Assembly (NCBI RefSeq): GCF_000024365.1
Contig: NC_013235.1
Location: 5,518,001 to 5,582,000, forward strand
Direction of reading: 5' to 3'
Length of the DNA stretch: 64,000 nt
DNA from: Nakamurella multipartita DSM 44233
GTDB taxonomy: Bacteria; Actinomycetota; Actinomycetes; Mycobacteriales; Nakamurellaceae
Part shown: in pieces, positions 24,698-33,942 of the stretch
Layout: each line of letters begins with the position of its first letter
How positions within the stretch are numbered: position 1 is the first letter of the stretch
Made by a program: the position numbers and the translations under genes
Notes under the pieces: model-generated
The model's database searches: none
What the model was told of the DNA's origin: nothing
Seen by the model: only the letters and a program-made list of their open reading frames with translations

Positions 24698-26161
24698 ATG
24701 GCTGTCACCGACGAAACCGTCACCCGCGTCCTGAACGCGGTCCCCACCGGCCTGCTGATCGGCGGCAAGTGGATCAGCACCGAGCACACCATCGACGTGG
24801 AGAACCCGGCCACCGGGCAGACCATCGCCCAGGTCGCGGACGCCACCCCGGAGCAGGGCATCGAGGCGCTGGACGCCGCGGTGGCCGCCGCCGACGACTG
24901 GGCCGCGACCGATCCCCGGGCCCGCGGGGAGATCCTGCGCAAGGCGTTCGAGCTGCTCACCGAGCGGGCCGAGGACATCGCCCTGCTGATGACCCTGGAG
25001 ATGGGCAAGCCGCTGGCCGAGGCCCGCGGCGAGGTCACCTACGGCGCCGAGTTCTTCCGCTGGTTCTCCGAGGAGGCCGTGCGGATCTCCGGCCGGTTCT
25101 CCGTCGCCCCCTCCGGCGGCACCCGGCTGCTGACCATGAAGCAGCCGGTCGGCCCGGTCTACGCGATCACCCCGTGGAACTTCCCGCTGGCCATGGGCAC
25201 CCGCAAGCTCGGCCCGGCCATCGCCGCCGGCTGCACCAGTGTCATCAAGCCGGCCGCGCAGACCCCGCTGACCACCCTGGCCCTGGCCGCCGTGCTGATC
25301 GAGGCCGGCCTGCCCGACGGCGTGGTCAACGTGATCACCACCTCGCACTCCGGGCCGGTGTCCGAGCCGATCATCCGCGACCCGCGGCTGCGCAAGCTCA
25401 CATTTACCGGTTCCACCGGGGTCGGCCGCCGGCTGATCGAGCAGTCCGCGCAGAACGTGCTCAAGACCTCGATGGAGTTGGGCGGCAATGCCCCGTTCCT
25501 GGTGTTCGCCGACGCCGACCTGGACAAGGCCGTCGAGGGCGCGATGCTGGCCAAGATGCGCAACATCGGGGAGGCCTGCACCGCGGCCAACCGGCTGCTG
25601 GTGCACTCCTCGGTCGCGGAGCAGTTCGCCGCCAAGCTGGCCGCGAAGATGGGCGCGATGACGATCGGCCCCGGCATCGAGGACGGCGTGCAGGTCGGCC
25701 CGCTGGTCGACGCCGCCGCGGTGGACAAGGTCACCGAGCTGGTCGCCGACGCCGTGGACAAGGGTGCGACGGTCCTCACCGGCGGCGCCCCGATCGACGG
25801 CCCCGGCCACTTCTACCCGCCGACCGTCCTCACCGGCGTCGGCACCGACGCCCGGGTGTTCACCGAGGAGATCTTCGGGCCGGTCGCCCCGATCATCACC
25901 TTCGACACCGATGAGGAGGGCATCGCCAAGGCCAACGACACTGAGTACGGCCTGGTCGCCTACGCCTTCACGGAGAACCTGACCCGGGCGATCACCGTCG
26001 CCGAGAAGCTGCAGACCGGCATGGTCGGCATCAACCAGGGCATCGTGTCCAACCCGGCCGCCCCGTTCGGCGGCGTCAAGGCCTCCGGCCTGGGCCGCGA
26101 GGGCGGCGCCGAGGGCATCGAGGAATACCTGGAGACCAAGTACGTCGGGATCAAGCTGTAG
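24698..26161 (+). CDS. gabD: Succinate-semialdehyde dehydrogenase
   Basis: A 487-residue aldehyde dehydrogenase oxidising succinic semialdehyde to succinate. Visible are ITPWNFPLAM (157-166), FTGSTGVGRRL (236-246), general base Glu260 (ELGGNAPF) and catalytic Cys294 (GEACTAANR). The adjoining gabT makes the GABA-shunt assignment secure. Coenzyme preference (NAD or NADP) cannot be read confidently. The pair feeds succinate into the citric-acid cycle. Confidence 0.95.
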   Translation: MAVTDETVTRVLNAVPTGLLIGGKWISTEHTIDVENPATGQTIAQVADATPEQGIEALDAAVAAADDWAATDPRARGEILRKAFELLTERAEDIALLMTLEMGKPLAEARGEVTYGAEFFRWFSEEAVRISGRFSVAPSGGTRLLTMKQPVGPVYAITPWNFPLAMGTRKLGPAIAAGCTSVIKPAAQTPLTTLALAAVLIEAGLPDGVVNVITTSHSGPVSEPIIRDPRLRKLTFTGSTGVGRRLIEQSAQNVLKTSMELGGNAPFLVFADADLDKAVEGAMLAKMRNIGEACTAANRLLVHSSVAEQFAAKLAAKMGAMTIGPGIEDGVQVGPLVDAAAVDKVTELVADAVDKGATVLTGGAPIDGPGHFYPPTVLTGVGTDARVFTEEIFGPVAPIITFDTDEEGIAKANDTEYGLVAYAFTENLTRAITVAEKLQTGMVGINQGIVSNPAAPFGGVKASGLGREGGAEGIEEYLETKYVGIKL

Positions 26162-26401
26162 CGGTTCGCCCCGCAGTTTCCGTGACGTGCGCCACGCCGG
26201 GCCGGGTTCGCCCGCGCCCGGCGTCCCGCGCGCGCTTCTCGTCATCCACGCGCAATCTTGGATGCGGTAGGACATCGTTGCGGTCGGGCGCCGTCCACCG
26301 ATGTGTCCGGTGCTGTCCCGCTGGCCAGCAAACGCGGCCTGCGGGCAGCCGGGCGCCCGGTGACCGTGGATGATGGTCATCTTGGAAACCATGGAGGAAA
26401 T

Positions 26402-27796
26402 ATGTCCAACGGGCGACACCGGGTGGTCGTGGTCGGCGGCGGGTTCGGCGGGCTGAACGCGACCCGCTACTTGAAGGATGCTCCCGTCGACGTCACGATC
26501 GTCGATCGCACCAACCACCACCTGTTCCAGCCGTTGCTGTACCAGGTCGCGGCCGGACTCATCTCGCCCGGGCTGATCGCCCCGGCCATTCGGGCCACCA
26601 TCAAGAAGCAGCGCAACGCGCGGGCCCTGCTGGGCGAGGTCAAGGACCTCGACCTGGCCAACAAGGTGGTCAAGGCGCTCGGCCCGGACGGCCGGCCGCT
26701 GGACCTGGAGTACGACTCCCTGGTCGTCGCCGCCGGCGCCTCGCACTCGTACTTCGGCAAGGACGAGTTCGCCGAGTTCGCCCCGGGCATGAAGACCATC
26801 GAGGACGCCCGGTACCTGCGCGACGGCATCCTGTCCAAGTTCGAGATGGCCGAGATGGCCACCGACCCGGTCGAGCGGGCCGAATGGCTGACCTTCGTGG
26901 TCATCGGCGCCGGCCCGACGGGCGTCGAGCTGGCCGGTCAGCTGGCCGAGCTGGCCCACCTGGTGCTGCCGCAGGAGTACCGCACGGTGGACACCACCGA
27001 GGCGCGGATCATCCTGCTCGAGGGTGCCCCCGCGGTGCTGCCGCCGTTCGACGAGAAGCTGCAGAAGTACACCAAGGCCCACCTGGAGAAGATGGGCGTG
27101 GAGATCCGGGTCAACACCCTGGCCACCGACATGAACCACGAGTCGATCACGGTCAAGGGCCCGAACGGGGTGGAGACCATCCGCGCCCGCACCCGGATCT
27201 GGGCGGCCGGCGTGCAGGCCTCCCCGCTGGCCAAGATGCTGGCCGAGAAGACCGGCGCCGAGCTCGACCGGGCCGGCCGCGTCTCGGTCAACCCGGACTG
27301 CAGCCTGCCCGGACATCCCGAGGTCTTCGCCATCGGCGACATGGTCTCGCTCAACAAGCTCCCCGGGGTGGCCCAGCCGGCCATGCAGGAGGGCAAGTAC
27401 GTGGCCAAGCTGATCAAGGCCCGGACCACCGGCGCCCCGATCCCGCCGCCGTTCAAGTACTTCGACAAGGGCAGCATGGCGACCATCGGCCACAAGGCCG
27501 CCGTCGCCGACGCGTTCGGCTACAAGTTCACCGGCTTCATCGCGTACCTGATGTGGGGCTTCATCCACGTCGCGTACCTGGTCGGCTGGGGCAACCGGCT
27601 GGGCACCCTGTACAACTGGGCCCACTCGCTGTGGTTCAGCAAGAGCCGCGGCCACCGCATCATCACCTTCGAGCGCACCATGGTCGAGCTCGACGAGAAC
27701 CGCAAGAAGGGCCGCGCCCCGGTCGTCCTGCCCGGGTCCAAGCCCTCGCTGGCCGACGAGATCGACGCCGCGGAAGGCGCTCCAAAGACCGCCTGA
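26402..27796 (+). CDS. ndh: Type II NADH dehydrogenase (NAD(P)/FAD-dependent oxidoreductase)
   Basis: A 464-residue flavoprotein that oxidises NADH and reduces the quinone pool without pumping protons. It has the FAD fingerprint GGGFGG (12-17), the NAD fingerprint VVIGAGPTGVELAGQ (near 165-180), and the C-terminal FAD contact FAIGDM. The C-terminus has an amphipathic stretch with FIAYLMWGFIHVAYLVGW (membrane-binding in NDH-2). ATG 26402 follows GGAGGAAAT; the longer frame has no ribosome site. The upstream 240 bp have no gene. It ends at a strong terminator. Confidence 0.92.
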   Translation: MSNGRHRVVVVGGGFGGLNATRYLKDAPVDVTIVDRTNHHLFQPLLYQVAAGLISPGLIAPAIRATIKKQRNARALLGEVKDLDLANKVVKALGPDGRPLDLEYDSLVVAAGASHSYFGKDEFAEFAPGMKTIEDARYLRDGILSKFEMAEMATDPVERAEWLTFVVIGAGPTGVELAGQLAELAHLVLPQEYRTVDTTEARIILLEGAPAVLPPFDEKLQKYTKAHLEKMGVEIRVNTLATDMNHESITVKGPNGVETIRARTRIWAAGVQASPLAKMLAEKTGAELDRAGRVSVNPDCSLPGHPEVFAIGDMVSLNKLPGVAQPAMQEGKYVAKLIKARTTGAPIPPPFKYFDKGSMATIGHKAAVADAFGYKFTGFIAYLMWGFIHVAYLVGWGNRLGTLYNWAHSLWFSKSRGHRIITFERTMVELDENRKKGRAPVVLPGSKPSLADEIDAAEGAPKTA

Positions 27797-27806
27797 GCAG
27801 GTCCCC

Positions 27807-27860
27807 GACGCCAATGGCGCGGACCCGGGTCAGTACGACCGGGTCCGCGCCATTGGCGTC
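27807..27860. terminator. Long perfect terminator between ndh and amine oxidase
   Basis: A 22-bp perfect stem (27807-27828 against 27839-27860, starting GACGCCAATGGCG) with a 10-base loop lies between two convergent stop codons. No T tract is present, as is common in high-GC actinobacteria. Confidence 0.85.
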
Positions 27861-27871
27861 TGCGGCATCGC

Positions 27872-29803
27872 TCAGGTGTGGCAGTGATCCCCCGAGCCCG
27901 GCTGCGGCGGCACGTCCAGGGACGGGTTCCGGTCGAAGAAGCCGAACGGCTTGAGCCAGAACGAGATGGTGTCCACCGGCATGATCGGCCAGTCCTCGAC
28001 CCGGGTGATGTGGTGGATGCCGAACACGTACCAGAGCACCACGTCGGTGTTGACCAGCGACTCGTCGTCGGCGATCCACCGGGTCAGCCCGTCGTCGGTC
28101 TCGCTCTGCGTGGGATAGGTTCCGGCCGGCCACTTCTCGTCGTCATGATGCTTGGTGACCCAGAGCGTGTGACCCATCACCGGGGCCCGCAGGTACTGCG
28201 CGGTGGTCGGTTCCATCATCACCGGGAACGCCGCGCCGGGCACCAGCTTGTAGGCCACCGGGGTGCCGAAGGCGTTGGTCTTGTTCGGGTTGACCACCTT
28301 CCAGCCGCGCTGCCGCTCGTAGTTGAAGTCCCGCGCCGACTGCGCCTCGGACTCGATGACGGTCGCCTCGGTCACCACCGACAGCCCGTGCGGGTTGTCC
28401 GGCCCGACCGGCAGCGCGTAGGAATCGCTCTCCACCACGCTGTTGTGCTGCCCGTCCACGTCCAGGTCCAGCCGGGCGACCAGGAAGTGCTGGTGGAACG
28501 GCGCGTAGGTGCGGTGGTCGACCAGGGTGCCGGTCCGCGGCGTCGGCTCGCCCTCGGGGATCGGGGTGGTGACCATGATCCCGGTCGCCCGGACCTCGCA
28601 CTCGATGTTGCCGTCCTGGTAGAAGCGCCAGTAGACCAGGTACTCGTAGTTGGCCACGGTGGCGTGGATCGAGACGACCATCCGCCGGGCCCGGCGCACC
28701 TCGGCCCGGCCGTTGATCGAGTCCACGTGCTTCCACAGGACCGCGTTGTCCTCCTCGTGCAGGCAGATGGCGTTCTTGATGGTCGCCGGCTCGCCCAGCG
28801 AGTCGGTGAGCACCGCGTCTACGTAACGGATCTCGCCCAGGCAGTCGCAGCCGAGCTCCAGCGACTGGGTCATGTAGCCGATGCCCCACTCGCCGATGTC
28901 GTAGGCGGTGCGCCGGTAGTGATCGAAGCTGGCGTCCCGGTACGGCACGATCATCTCGGCGAACGACATCCGGTAGGCGATGTCCCGCTCGGTGCCGTGG
29001 TCGTTGTAGCTGACCTGGTGGATGACCGGGCCCTCGCGGTAGTTGAAGGCCAGCCGGAACGTCCAGTTCTGCCACTTGATGACGTTGCCGTCGACCTCGA
29101 ACGAGGGGCCGTCGGGCTGGATGATGTCCAGCGCCTTGATGTCCTCGCGCAGCGTCTGGCCGGGCACCAGGGCCGGCTCGTACTCGCCCATCACCGGGGC
29201 CGGGGCGGCAACGACGTCGGCCCGGTCGATCTCCAGCAGCTCCATCGTGTTCATGTCCACGATCAGCTTCATCCCGGAGACCGGGTTGGCGTAGGGATTG
29301 CCGGTCGGGCTCGAGCGCACCCAGATGTCGGCCCAGCCCAGCCGCCGGTCCCGGTACTTCTCCGGCATCAACGCCTTGCCGTAGGTCCAGACGTCGATCA
29401 GGACCAGGTCCAGGTCGGTCAGACCGCGCTCGGCCAGAGCCGCGACCACGTCGGGGTTCGCCTTCATGGCGACCTCGCAGTCGTGCCACTCGTCCGGGGT
29501 GAAGTTGGGCGTGACGCCCGGGATGTGGGTGAAGGAGACCACCCGGTCCGCGTCCGCGCCGGACTCGGCGAGCTCGACGATCGCCTCGTAGGTCTTGTTG
29601 TCGGCCCGGTCCCACAGCACCGACAGGGAGCGCCGCACGATCGGGTCGCCCTCCCGCCAGGCCAGCACGTCCGCCTTGGCCGGCTCGTCCAGGGTGATGG
29701 AGGCGAACCGACGGGTCGGCACCAGGTCGCCGGACGCCCGCAACGCCCCGGTGGTGCGACGGAACTCCTCAGCGCTGAGAGAGTCGAGTGGATGACGGGA
29801 CAC
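27872..29803 (-). CDS. Copper-containing primary-amine oxidase
   Basis: A 643-residue copper/topaquinone amine oxidase that oxidises primary amines to aldehydes with release of ammonia and H2O2. The topaquinone precursor is Tyr386 in NYEY (385-388), the catalytic base is Asp302 (AYDIGEWG), and copper ligands are His437 and His439 (FHQHF) with a third His in GIHHITR near 600. These align well with the Arthrobacter globiformis enzyme. GTG start with GGAGGAG upstream. A palindrome lies about 50 bp upstream of the start. No signal peptide. Monocistronic. Next to GABA genes and NDH-2, it fits amine use as a nitrogen and carbon source. Confidence 0.95.
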   Translation of the reverse strand: MSRHPLDSLSAEEFRRTTGALRASGDLVPTRRFASITLDEPAKADVLAWREGDPIVRRSLSVLWDRADNKTYEAIVELAESGADADRVVSFTHIPGVTPNFTPDEWHDCEVAMKANPDVVAALAERGLTDLDLVLIDVWTYGKALMPEKYRDRRLGWADIWVRSSPTGNPYANPVSGMKLIVDMNTMELLEIDRADVVAAPAPVMGEYEPALVPGQTLREDIKALDIIQPDGPSFEVDGNVIKWQNWTFRLAFNYREGPVIHQVSYNDHGTERDIAYRMSFAEMIVPYRDASFDHYRRTAYDIGEWGIGYMTQSLELGCDCLGEIRYVDAVLTDSLGEPATIKNAICLHEEDNAVLWKHVDSINGRAEVRRARRMVVSIHATVANYEYLVYWRFYQDGNIECEVRATGIMVTTPIPEGEPTPRTGTLVDHRTYAPFHQHFLVARLDLDVDGQHNSVVESDSYALPVGPDNPHGLSVVTEATVIESEAQSARDFNYERQRGWKVVNPNKTNAFGTPVAYKLVPGAAFPVMMEPTTAQYLRAPVMGHTLWVTKHHDDEKWPAGTYPTQSETDDGLTRWIADDESLVNTDVVLWYVFGIHHITRVEDWPIMPVDTISFWLKPFGFFDRNPSLDVPPQPGSGDHCHT

Positions 29804-29853
29804 GGGTGCTCCTCCGGACGTCGGTCGATGGCAGCCGGCCGCACGGTGTCCAC

Positions 29854-29875
29854 AGATCTATGCCTCCATAGATCT
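29854..29875. promoter_or_regulatory. Perfect palindromic operator upstream of the amine oxidase
   Basis: AGATCTATG, spacer CCTC, CATAGATCT: a perfect 9-bp inverted repeat, notably AT-rich in this DNA, 51 bp upstream of the amine oxidase start. It is a likely binding site for a dimeric repressor or activator. No adjacent regulator gene is seen. Confidence 0.55.
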
Positions 29876-30043
29876 GACGTCGGCCGAACCGGTTGACCGT
29901 AACCTTTTCGGCCGATCCCGGCAGAGGTGACCCGGCGGATCGCCGGCCATTCGGCGGGGCAGGTTGCACCGCCGGTGGACCGGCCGCGATGATGCGGAGG
30001 CGACGCGCAGCCGCATCCACCCATTCCCGAGGGAGTTCCACCG

Positions 30044-30538
30044 GTGCCCACTCCGCTGAAGGTGACCCAGCAGTACGACGCTCCGGCGGCGGAGGTGTTC
30101 GCCCTCTACAACGACCGTGACTTCATCCAGGGCCGGCTGGACGACTCCGGCGCGCTGGATCCGAAGGTGCAGGCGTTCGAGCCGACCGAGGACGGCGTCA
30201 CCATCGTCACCCGGCAGGCCATCCCCGCCTCGGTGCTGCCGTCCATGGTCGCCTCGATGATCCAGGGCGACCCGGCCACCGAGCGCACCGAGACCTGGAA
30301 GGCCGACGGCGAGGGCTACACGGCCGACTTCCTGCTCACGGTCAAGGGGGCCCCGGCCACCATCAAGGGCACGATGTCGCTGGTCAACGCCGGCCCCGGG
30401 TCGACCCTGACGGTGGTCGGCACGGCCGCAGTGCCGATCCCGCTGTTCGGTTCCAAGATCGAGGGCGTCATCGCCAAGCAGATCACCGAGCTGCTGGCCA
30501 TGGAGGAGACCTACACCCGGGCCCGGCTAGCCGGCTGA
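30044..30538 (+). CDS. DUF2505 domain protein (SRPBCC-like fold)
   Basis: A 164-residue protein matching the actinobacterial DUF2505 family: KVTQQYDAPAAEVFALYNDRDF at the start (first part KVTQQYDAPAAEVF), a central ETWKADGEGYTADFLLTVKG strand pair, and a helical C-terminus. The fold resembles START/SRPBCC ligand-binding proteins. No catalytic residues are evident and the ligand is unknown. GTG start with GAGGGAG about 8 bases upstream. It is 85 bp ahead of purU. Confidence 0.8.
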   Translation: MPTPLKVTQQYDAPAAEVFALYNDRDFIQGRLDDSGALDPKVQAFEPTEDGVTIVTRQAIPASVLPSMVASMIQGDPATERTETWKADGEGYTADFLLTVKGAPATIKGTMSLVNAGPGSTLTVVGTAAVPIPLFGSKIEGVIAKQITELLAMEETYTRARLAG

Positions 30539-30622
30539 CCCACCCGCCGCCGCCCCGCCCGACGCCGAGCCGGACCCGGGCCGATTTCGCCGGCCGCCCG
30601 GCGCCTGGCAGCATGGACCGCC

Positions 30623-31492
30623 GTGCCCGATGACCGTCGTTTCGTGCTGACCCTGAGCTGCCCCGACCGCACCGGGATCGTCGCCCGGATCACCACCTTC
30701 CTGGCCGACATCGGGGGCTGGATCACCGAGGCGGCCTACCACTCCGACGAGGAGTCGGGTCGCTTCTTCACCCGCCAGGAGATCCGGGCCGACTCGACCT
30801 CGTTCCCGGTGGCCGAGCTGCGCCGCCGGTTCGGGGCGGTGGCCGGCGAACTGGAGGCCGACAGCTGGCAGGTGGTCGACAGCGCCGACCGCAAGAAGAT
30901 CGTGCTGATGGTCTCCCGCGAGGGCCACTGCCTGTACGAGCTGCTCTCCCGATGGCATTCCGGCGCGATGCCGGCCGACATCGGGGTGGTCATCGGCAAC
31001 CGCACCGACCTGGAGCCGGTGGCCCGGTTGTTCGGCCTGCCGTTCCGGCACATCCCGGTGCCGACCGATCCCGAGGGCAAGGCGCAGGCCTTCGAGCAGG
31101 TCCGGATCGAGGCCGAGAGCCACCAGCCGGACGCGATCGTGCTGGCCCGGTACATGCAGGTCATCCCGCCGTCGCTGTGCCAGGCGTGGGAGGGCCGGTT
31201 GATCAACATCCACCACGGCTTCCTGCCCTCGTTCCGCGGCGCCCGTCCGTACCACCAGGCGTTCGTGCGCGGGGTGAAGATGATCGGCGCCACCTGCCAC
31301 TACGTGACCCCGGAGCTGGACGCCGGGCCGATCATCGACCAGGACGTCATCCGGGTCGACCACGCCGCCTCCCCGGCCCGGATGGTGCGGCTGGGCCGGG
31401 ACATCGAGAAGTCCGTGCTGGCCCGAGGACTGACCTACCACCTGGAGGACCGGGTGCTGCGCGACGGCCTGCGCACCGTTGTGTTCGCCTGA
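30623..31492 (+). CDS. purU: Formyltetrahydrofolate deformylase
   Basis: A 289-residue protein hydrolysing 10-formyl-tetrahydrofolate to formate and tetrahydrofolate, balancing one-carbon pools. Residues 5-85 form an ACT domain (LTLSCPDRTGIVARIT). The rest is a formyltransferase fold with LARYMQVIPP, NIHHGFLPSFRGARPY containing the catalytic Asn/His, and the Asp of PELDAGPIIDQD. Length is typical. The start is GTG just before the conserved ACT strand. Confidence 0.95.
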   Translation: MPDDRRFVLTLSCPDRTGIVARITTFLADIGGWITEAAYHSDEESGRFFTRQEIRADSTSFPVAELRRRFGAVAGELEADSWQVVDSADRKKIVLMVSREGHCLYELLSRWHSGAMPADIGVVIGNRTDLEPVARLFGLPFRHIPVPTDPEGKAQAFEQVRIEAESHQPDAIVLARYMQVIPPSLCQAWEGRLINIHHGFLPSFRGARPYHQAFVRGVKMIGATCHYVTPELDAGPIIDQDVIRVDHAASPARMVRLGRDIEKSVLARGLTYHLEDRVLRDGLRTVVFA

Positions 31493-31685
31493 TCCACCGG
31501 CGACCCGGGGCCGCCCGGCGACCACCGTTCGGGAATGCCCGGCCGGCGGATCACGTTGCCCCAGCCACAGGCGCCGGGCGACGATGGACCCGGACGATTT
31601 CAGTGCCGTTGTGCAGTGCCGTTGGGCAGTGCCAGCTCAGAGCAACTTTCGGTGCCCCGCGGGGCGGACACACGGAGCGATTCCC

Positions 31686-32600
31686 ATGGGCAGCGAACCG
31701 GGCGAGCTGTACGAGCTGCACCTGGAGCGGGATGAGATCGAGCTGCTCAACGAACCGGTGCTGCTGGTCGCGCTGGACGGCTACATCGACGCCGGGTCCG
31801 GGGTGCGGTTGGCGGTCGAGCACCTGCTGGCCGCCCAGCCCCACACCGTCATCGCCACCTTCGACATCGACCAATTGATCGACTACCGGGCACGCCGGCC
31901 CATCCTGACCTACCAGCAGAACGCGTTCACCGACTACCAGCAGCCCGAGCTGCAGGTGCGGGTGCTCACCGACACCGACGGGACCGCGTTCCTGCTGCTG
32001 TCCGGACCGGAACCGGACACCCAGTGGGAACGGTTCATCGCCGCGGTCGGCCAGATCGCCGACCGGTTCGCGGTGCGGCTGACGGTCGGGCTGATGGCCA
32101 TCCCGATGGGTGTGCCGCACACCCGGCCGACCGGGATGTCCTCGCACGCCACTCGCACCGGCCTGCTGCCCGACCAGGAGGACTGGCTGGGCGTCATCCA
32201 GGTGCCCGGGCACGCCGTCGGCCTGATGGAGTACCGGTTCGGCCAGGCCGGTCGGGACGCCATCGGTTTCGCCGCCCACGTCCCGCATTACATCGCCCGG
32301 TCCGACTACCCGGAGACCGCGCGCACGTTGATCCAGGCCACCGCCGATGCGACCGGCCTGCTGCTGCCCACCCGGGGCCTGGACGAGGCCGCGGCCAAGG
32401 TGCAGGCCGAGCTGGCCAAGCAGATCCAGGACAACGCCGAGGTGGCCGAGGTGGTCAAGGGCCTGGAGCAGCAGTACGACGCCTACGTCTCGGCGACCGG
32501 GCAGAGCCTGCTGGCCCAGTCCGCGCCGCTGCCCACCGCGGACGAGTTGGGCGCGCAGTTCGAGGCGTTCCTGGCCGATCGGGAGCCGCCGACCAGCTGA
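31686..32600 (+). CDS. PAC2 family protein (proteasome assembly chaperone-like)
   Basis: A 304-residue protein of the PAC2/DUF75 group found widely in actinobacteria (Rv2714-like). It shows VLLVALDGYIDAGSGVRLAVEHLL near the N-terminus (first part VLLVALDGYIDAGSG), the GLMAIPMGVPHTRP segment, and a helical C-terminal region. In eukaryotes PAC2 helps proteasome assembly; the bacterial role is unproven. ATG 31686 is chosen because the fold starts here; the longer frame overlaps non-conserved sequence. A 190-bp gap precedes it. Confidence 0.8.
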   Translation: MGSEPGELYELHLERDEIELLNEPVLLVALDGYIDAGSGVRLAVEHLLAAQPHTVIATFDIDQLIDYRARRPILTYQQNAFTDYQQPELQVRVLTDTDGTAFLLLSGPEPDTQWERFIAAVGQIADRFAVRLTVGLMAIPMGVPHTRPTGMSSHATRTGLLPDQEDWLGVIQVPGHAVGLMEYRFGQAGRDAIGFAAHVPHYIARSDYPETARTLIQATADATGLLLPTRGLDEAAAKVQAELAKQIQDNAEVAEVVKGLEQQYDAYVSATGQSLLAQSAPLPTADELGAQFEAFLADREPPTS

Positions 32601-32678
32601 ACCCGGGCGGTTCCGGCCGGTCCCGCGCGGCCGGGTCCCGGCCCGGCGACCAGCAGGTTCGGCGTACTGTGCGGCCTT

Positions 32679-33875
32679 GTGGCGCACGAGAATCCCACGC
32701 TGGCGTTGCCGGTCAAGGAACACGGTCCGATCCGGGCCATCAGTTTGCGCATCGTCATCGCGGTGATGTGCGTGGTCATCACCACCGCCGTGGTCTACCT
32801 GGAACGGGCCGACTACCGCGACCTGGACGGCCAGATCGACACCTGGCTCGACGCCCTCTACTACGCGACCGTCACCCTGTCGACCACCGGGTACGGCGAC
32901 ATCACCCCGGTCACCGAGACCGCCCGGCTGACCAACATCGTGGTCATCACCCCGCTGCGGTTCCTGTTCCTGATCGTCCTGGTCGGCACCACCATCGAGG
33001 TGCTCACCGAGCGGAGCCGCCAGCAGTTCCGCACGAGCCGCTGGAGAAAGCGCGTGAAGAAACACACGGTCGTCATCGGCTACGGCATGAAAGGCCGCTC
33101 CGCCGTCGGCGCCCTCATCGACCAGGGGTATCCGGCCGACCACATCGTGGTCGTCGATAGTGACGCGGCCAACATCAAGGCGGCCACCGGCGACGGGTGT
33201 GTCGGGGTGCTCGGCGACGCCCGGCGCGAGGAGGTGCTGCGGCAGGCCGCCCTGCCCAGCGCGACGCAGGTGATCGTGGCCGCCGACCGGGACGACACCA
33301 GCGTGCTGGTCACCCTGACCGCCCGCCGGCTGGCCCCGCACGCCACCATCGCCGCGGCCGCCCGTGAGGAACAGAACATCGAGGTGCTCCGCCAGGGCGG
33401 GGCCGACGTGGTGATCCCCACCGCGGAGTCGGCCGGCCGGATGCTGGGGCTGTCCATCTTCGCCCCGGCCGCCGGCGAGGTCATCGAAGACTTGCTGGAA
33501 CCCGTTGCCGGGCTGCAGATCTCCGAGCGCGAGGTGCGGCCCGAGGACGTCGGGCTGGCCCCGTCCCGGTTGCAGGCGCGCGGGGAGATCGTGCTGACCG
33601 TCATCCGCAACGGGGTATCGCACCGCTTCGACTCCGGCGGGGTCAAGGTGTTCCAGCCCGGCGATCGGATCGTGGTGATCAAGGCGAACGCCGATCAACC
33701 GGAGGCGCTGAGCCGGCGCTCCCGGACCCGGCGCGCCGTCGAGCCGGACCGCAGCGGGCTGGCCGACCGGTCCCGGCTGCCTCCGGGCACCGAATCCGGC
33801 GGGTCGCGGGAGTCCCGAGAAGGCAGCCCGGGCACTCCGGCGGCGAACCGACCACCGATTCGCGACCTACGCTGA
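32679..33875 (+). CDS. Potassium channel with RCK/TrkA domains
   Basis: A 398-residue protein. Two membrane helices (about 22-40 and 82-105) flank a pore loop with the K+ selectivity filter TTGYGD (69-74). Next is a TrkA-N nucleotide-binding domain (HTVVIGYGMKGRSAVGALI near 130) and a TrkA-C-like domain (about 265-335). The last 60 residues are Arg/Ser/Pro-rich and probably disordered. This is a two-helix, ligand-gated K+ channel similar to MthK, assembled as a tetramer. GTG start, with no clear ribosome site. Confidence 0.92.
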   Translation: MAHENPTLALPVKEHGPIRAISLRIVIAVMCVVITTAVVYLERADYRDLDGQIDTWLDALYYATVTLSTTGYGDITPVTETARLTNIVVITPLRFLFLIVLVGTTIEVLTERSRQQFRTSRWRKRVKKHTVVIGYGMKGRSAVGALIDQGYPADHIVVVDSDAANIKAATGDGCVGVLGDARREEVLRQAALPSATQVIVAADRDDTSVLVTLTARRLAPHATIAAAAREEQNIEVLRQGGADVVIPTAESAGRMLGLSIFAPAAGEVIEDLLEPVAGLQISEREVRPEDVGLAPSRLQARGEIVLTVIRNGVSHRFDSGGVKVFQPGDRIVVIKANADQPEALSRRSRTRRAVEPDRSGLADRSRLPPGTESGGSRESREGSPGTPAANRPPIRDLR

Positions 33876-33942
33876 TCTGTTGACGGGCCCGCCGATCCGA
33901 ACGGATCAGGGCGGGCGAGACGACGCGGAAGGAACATCGCGG

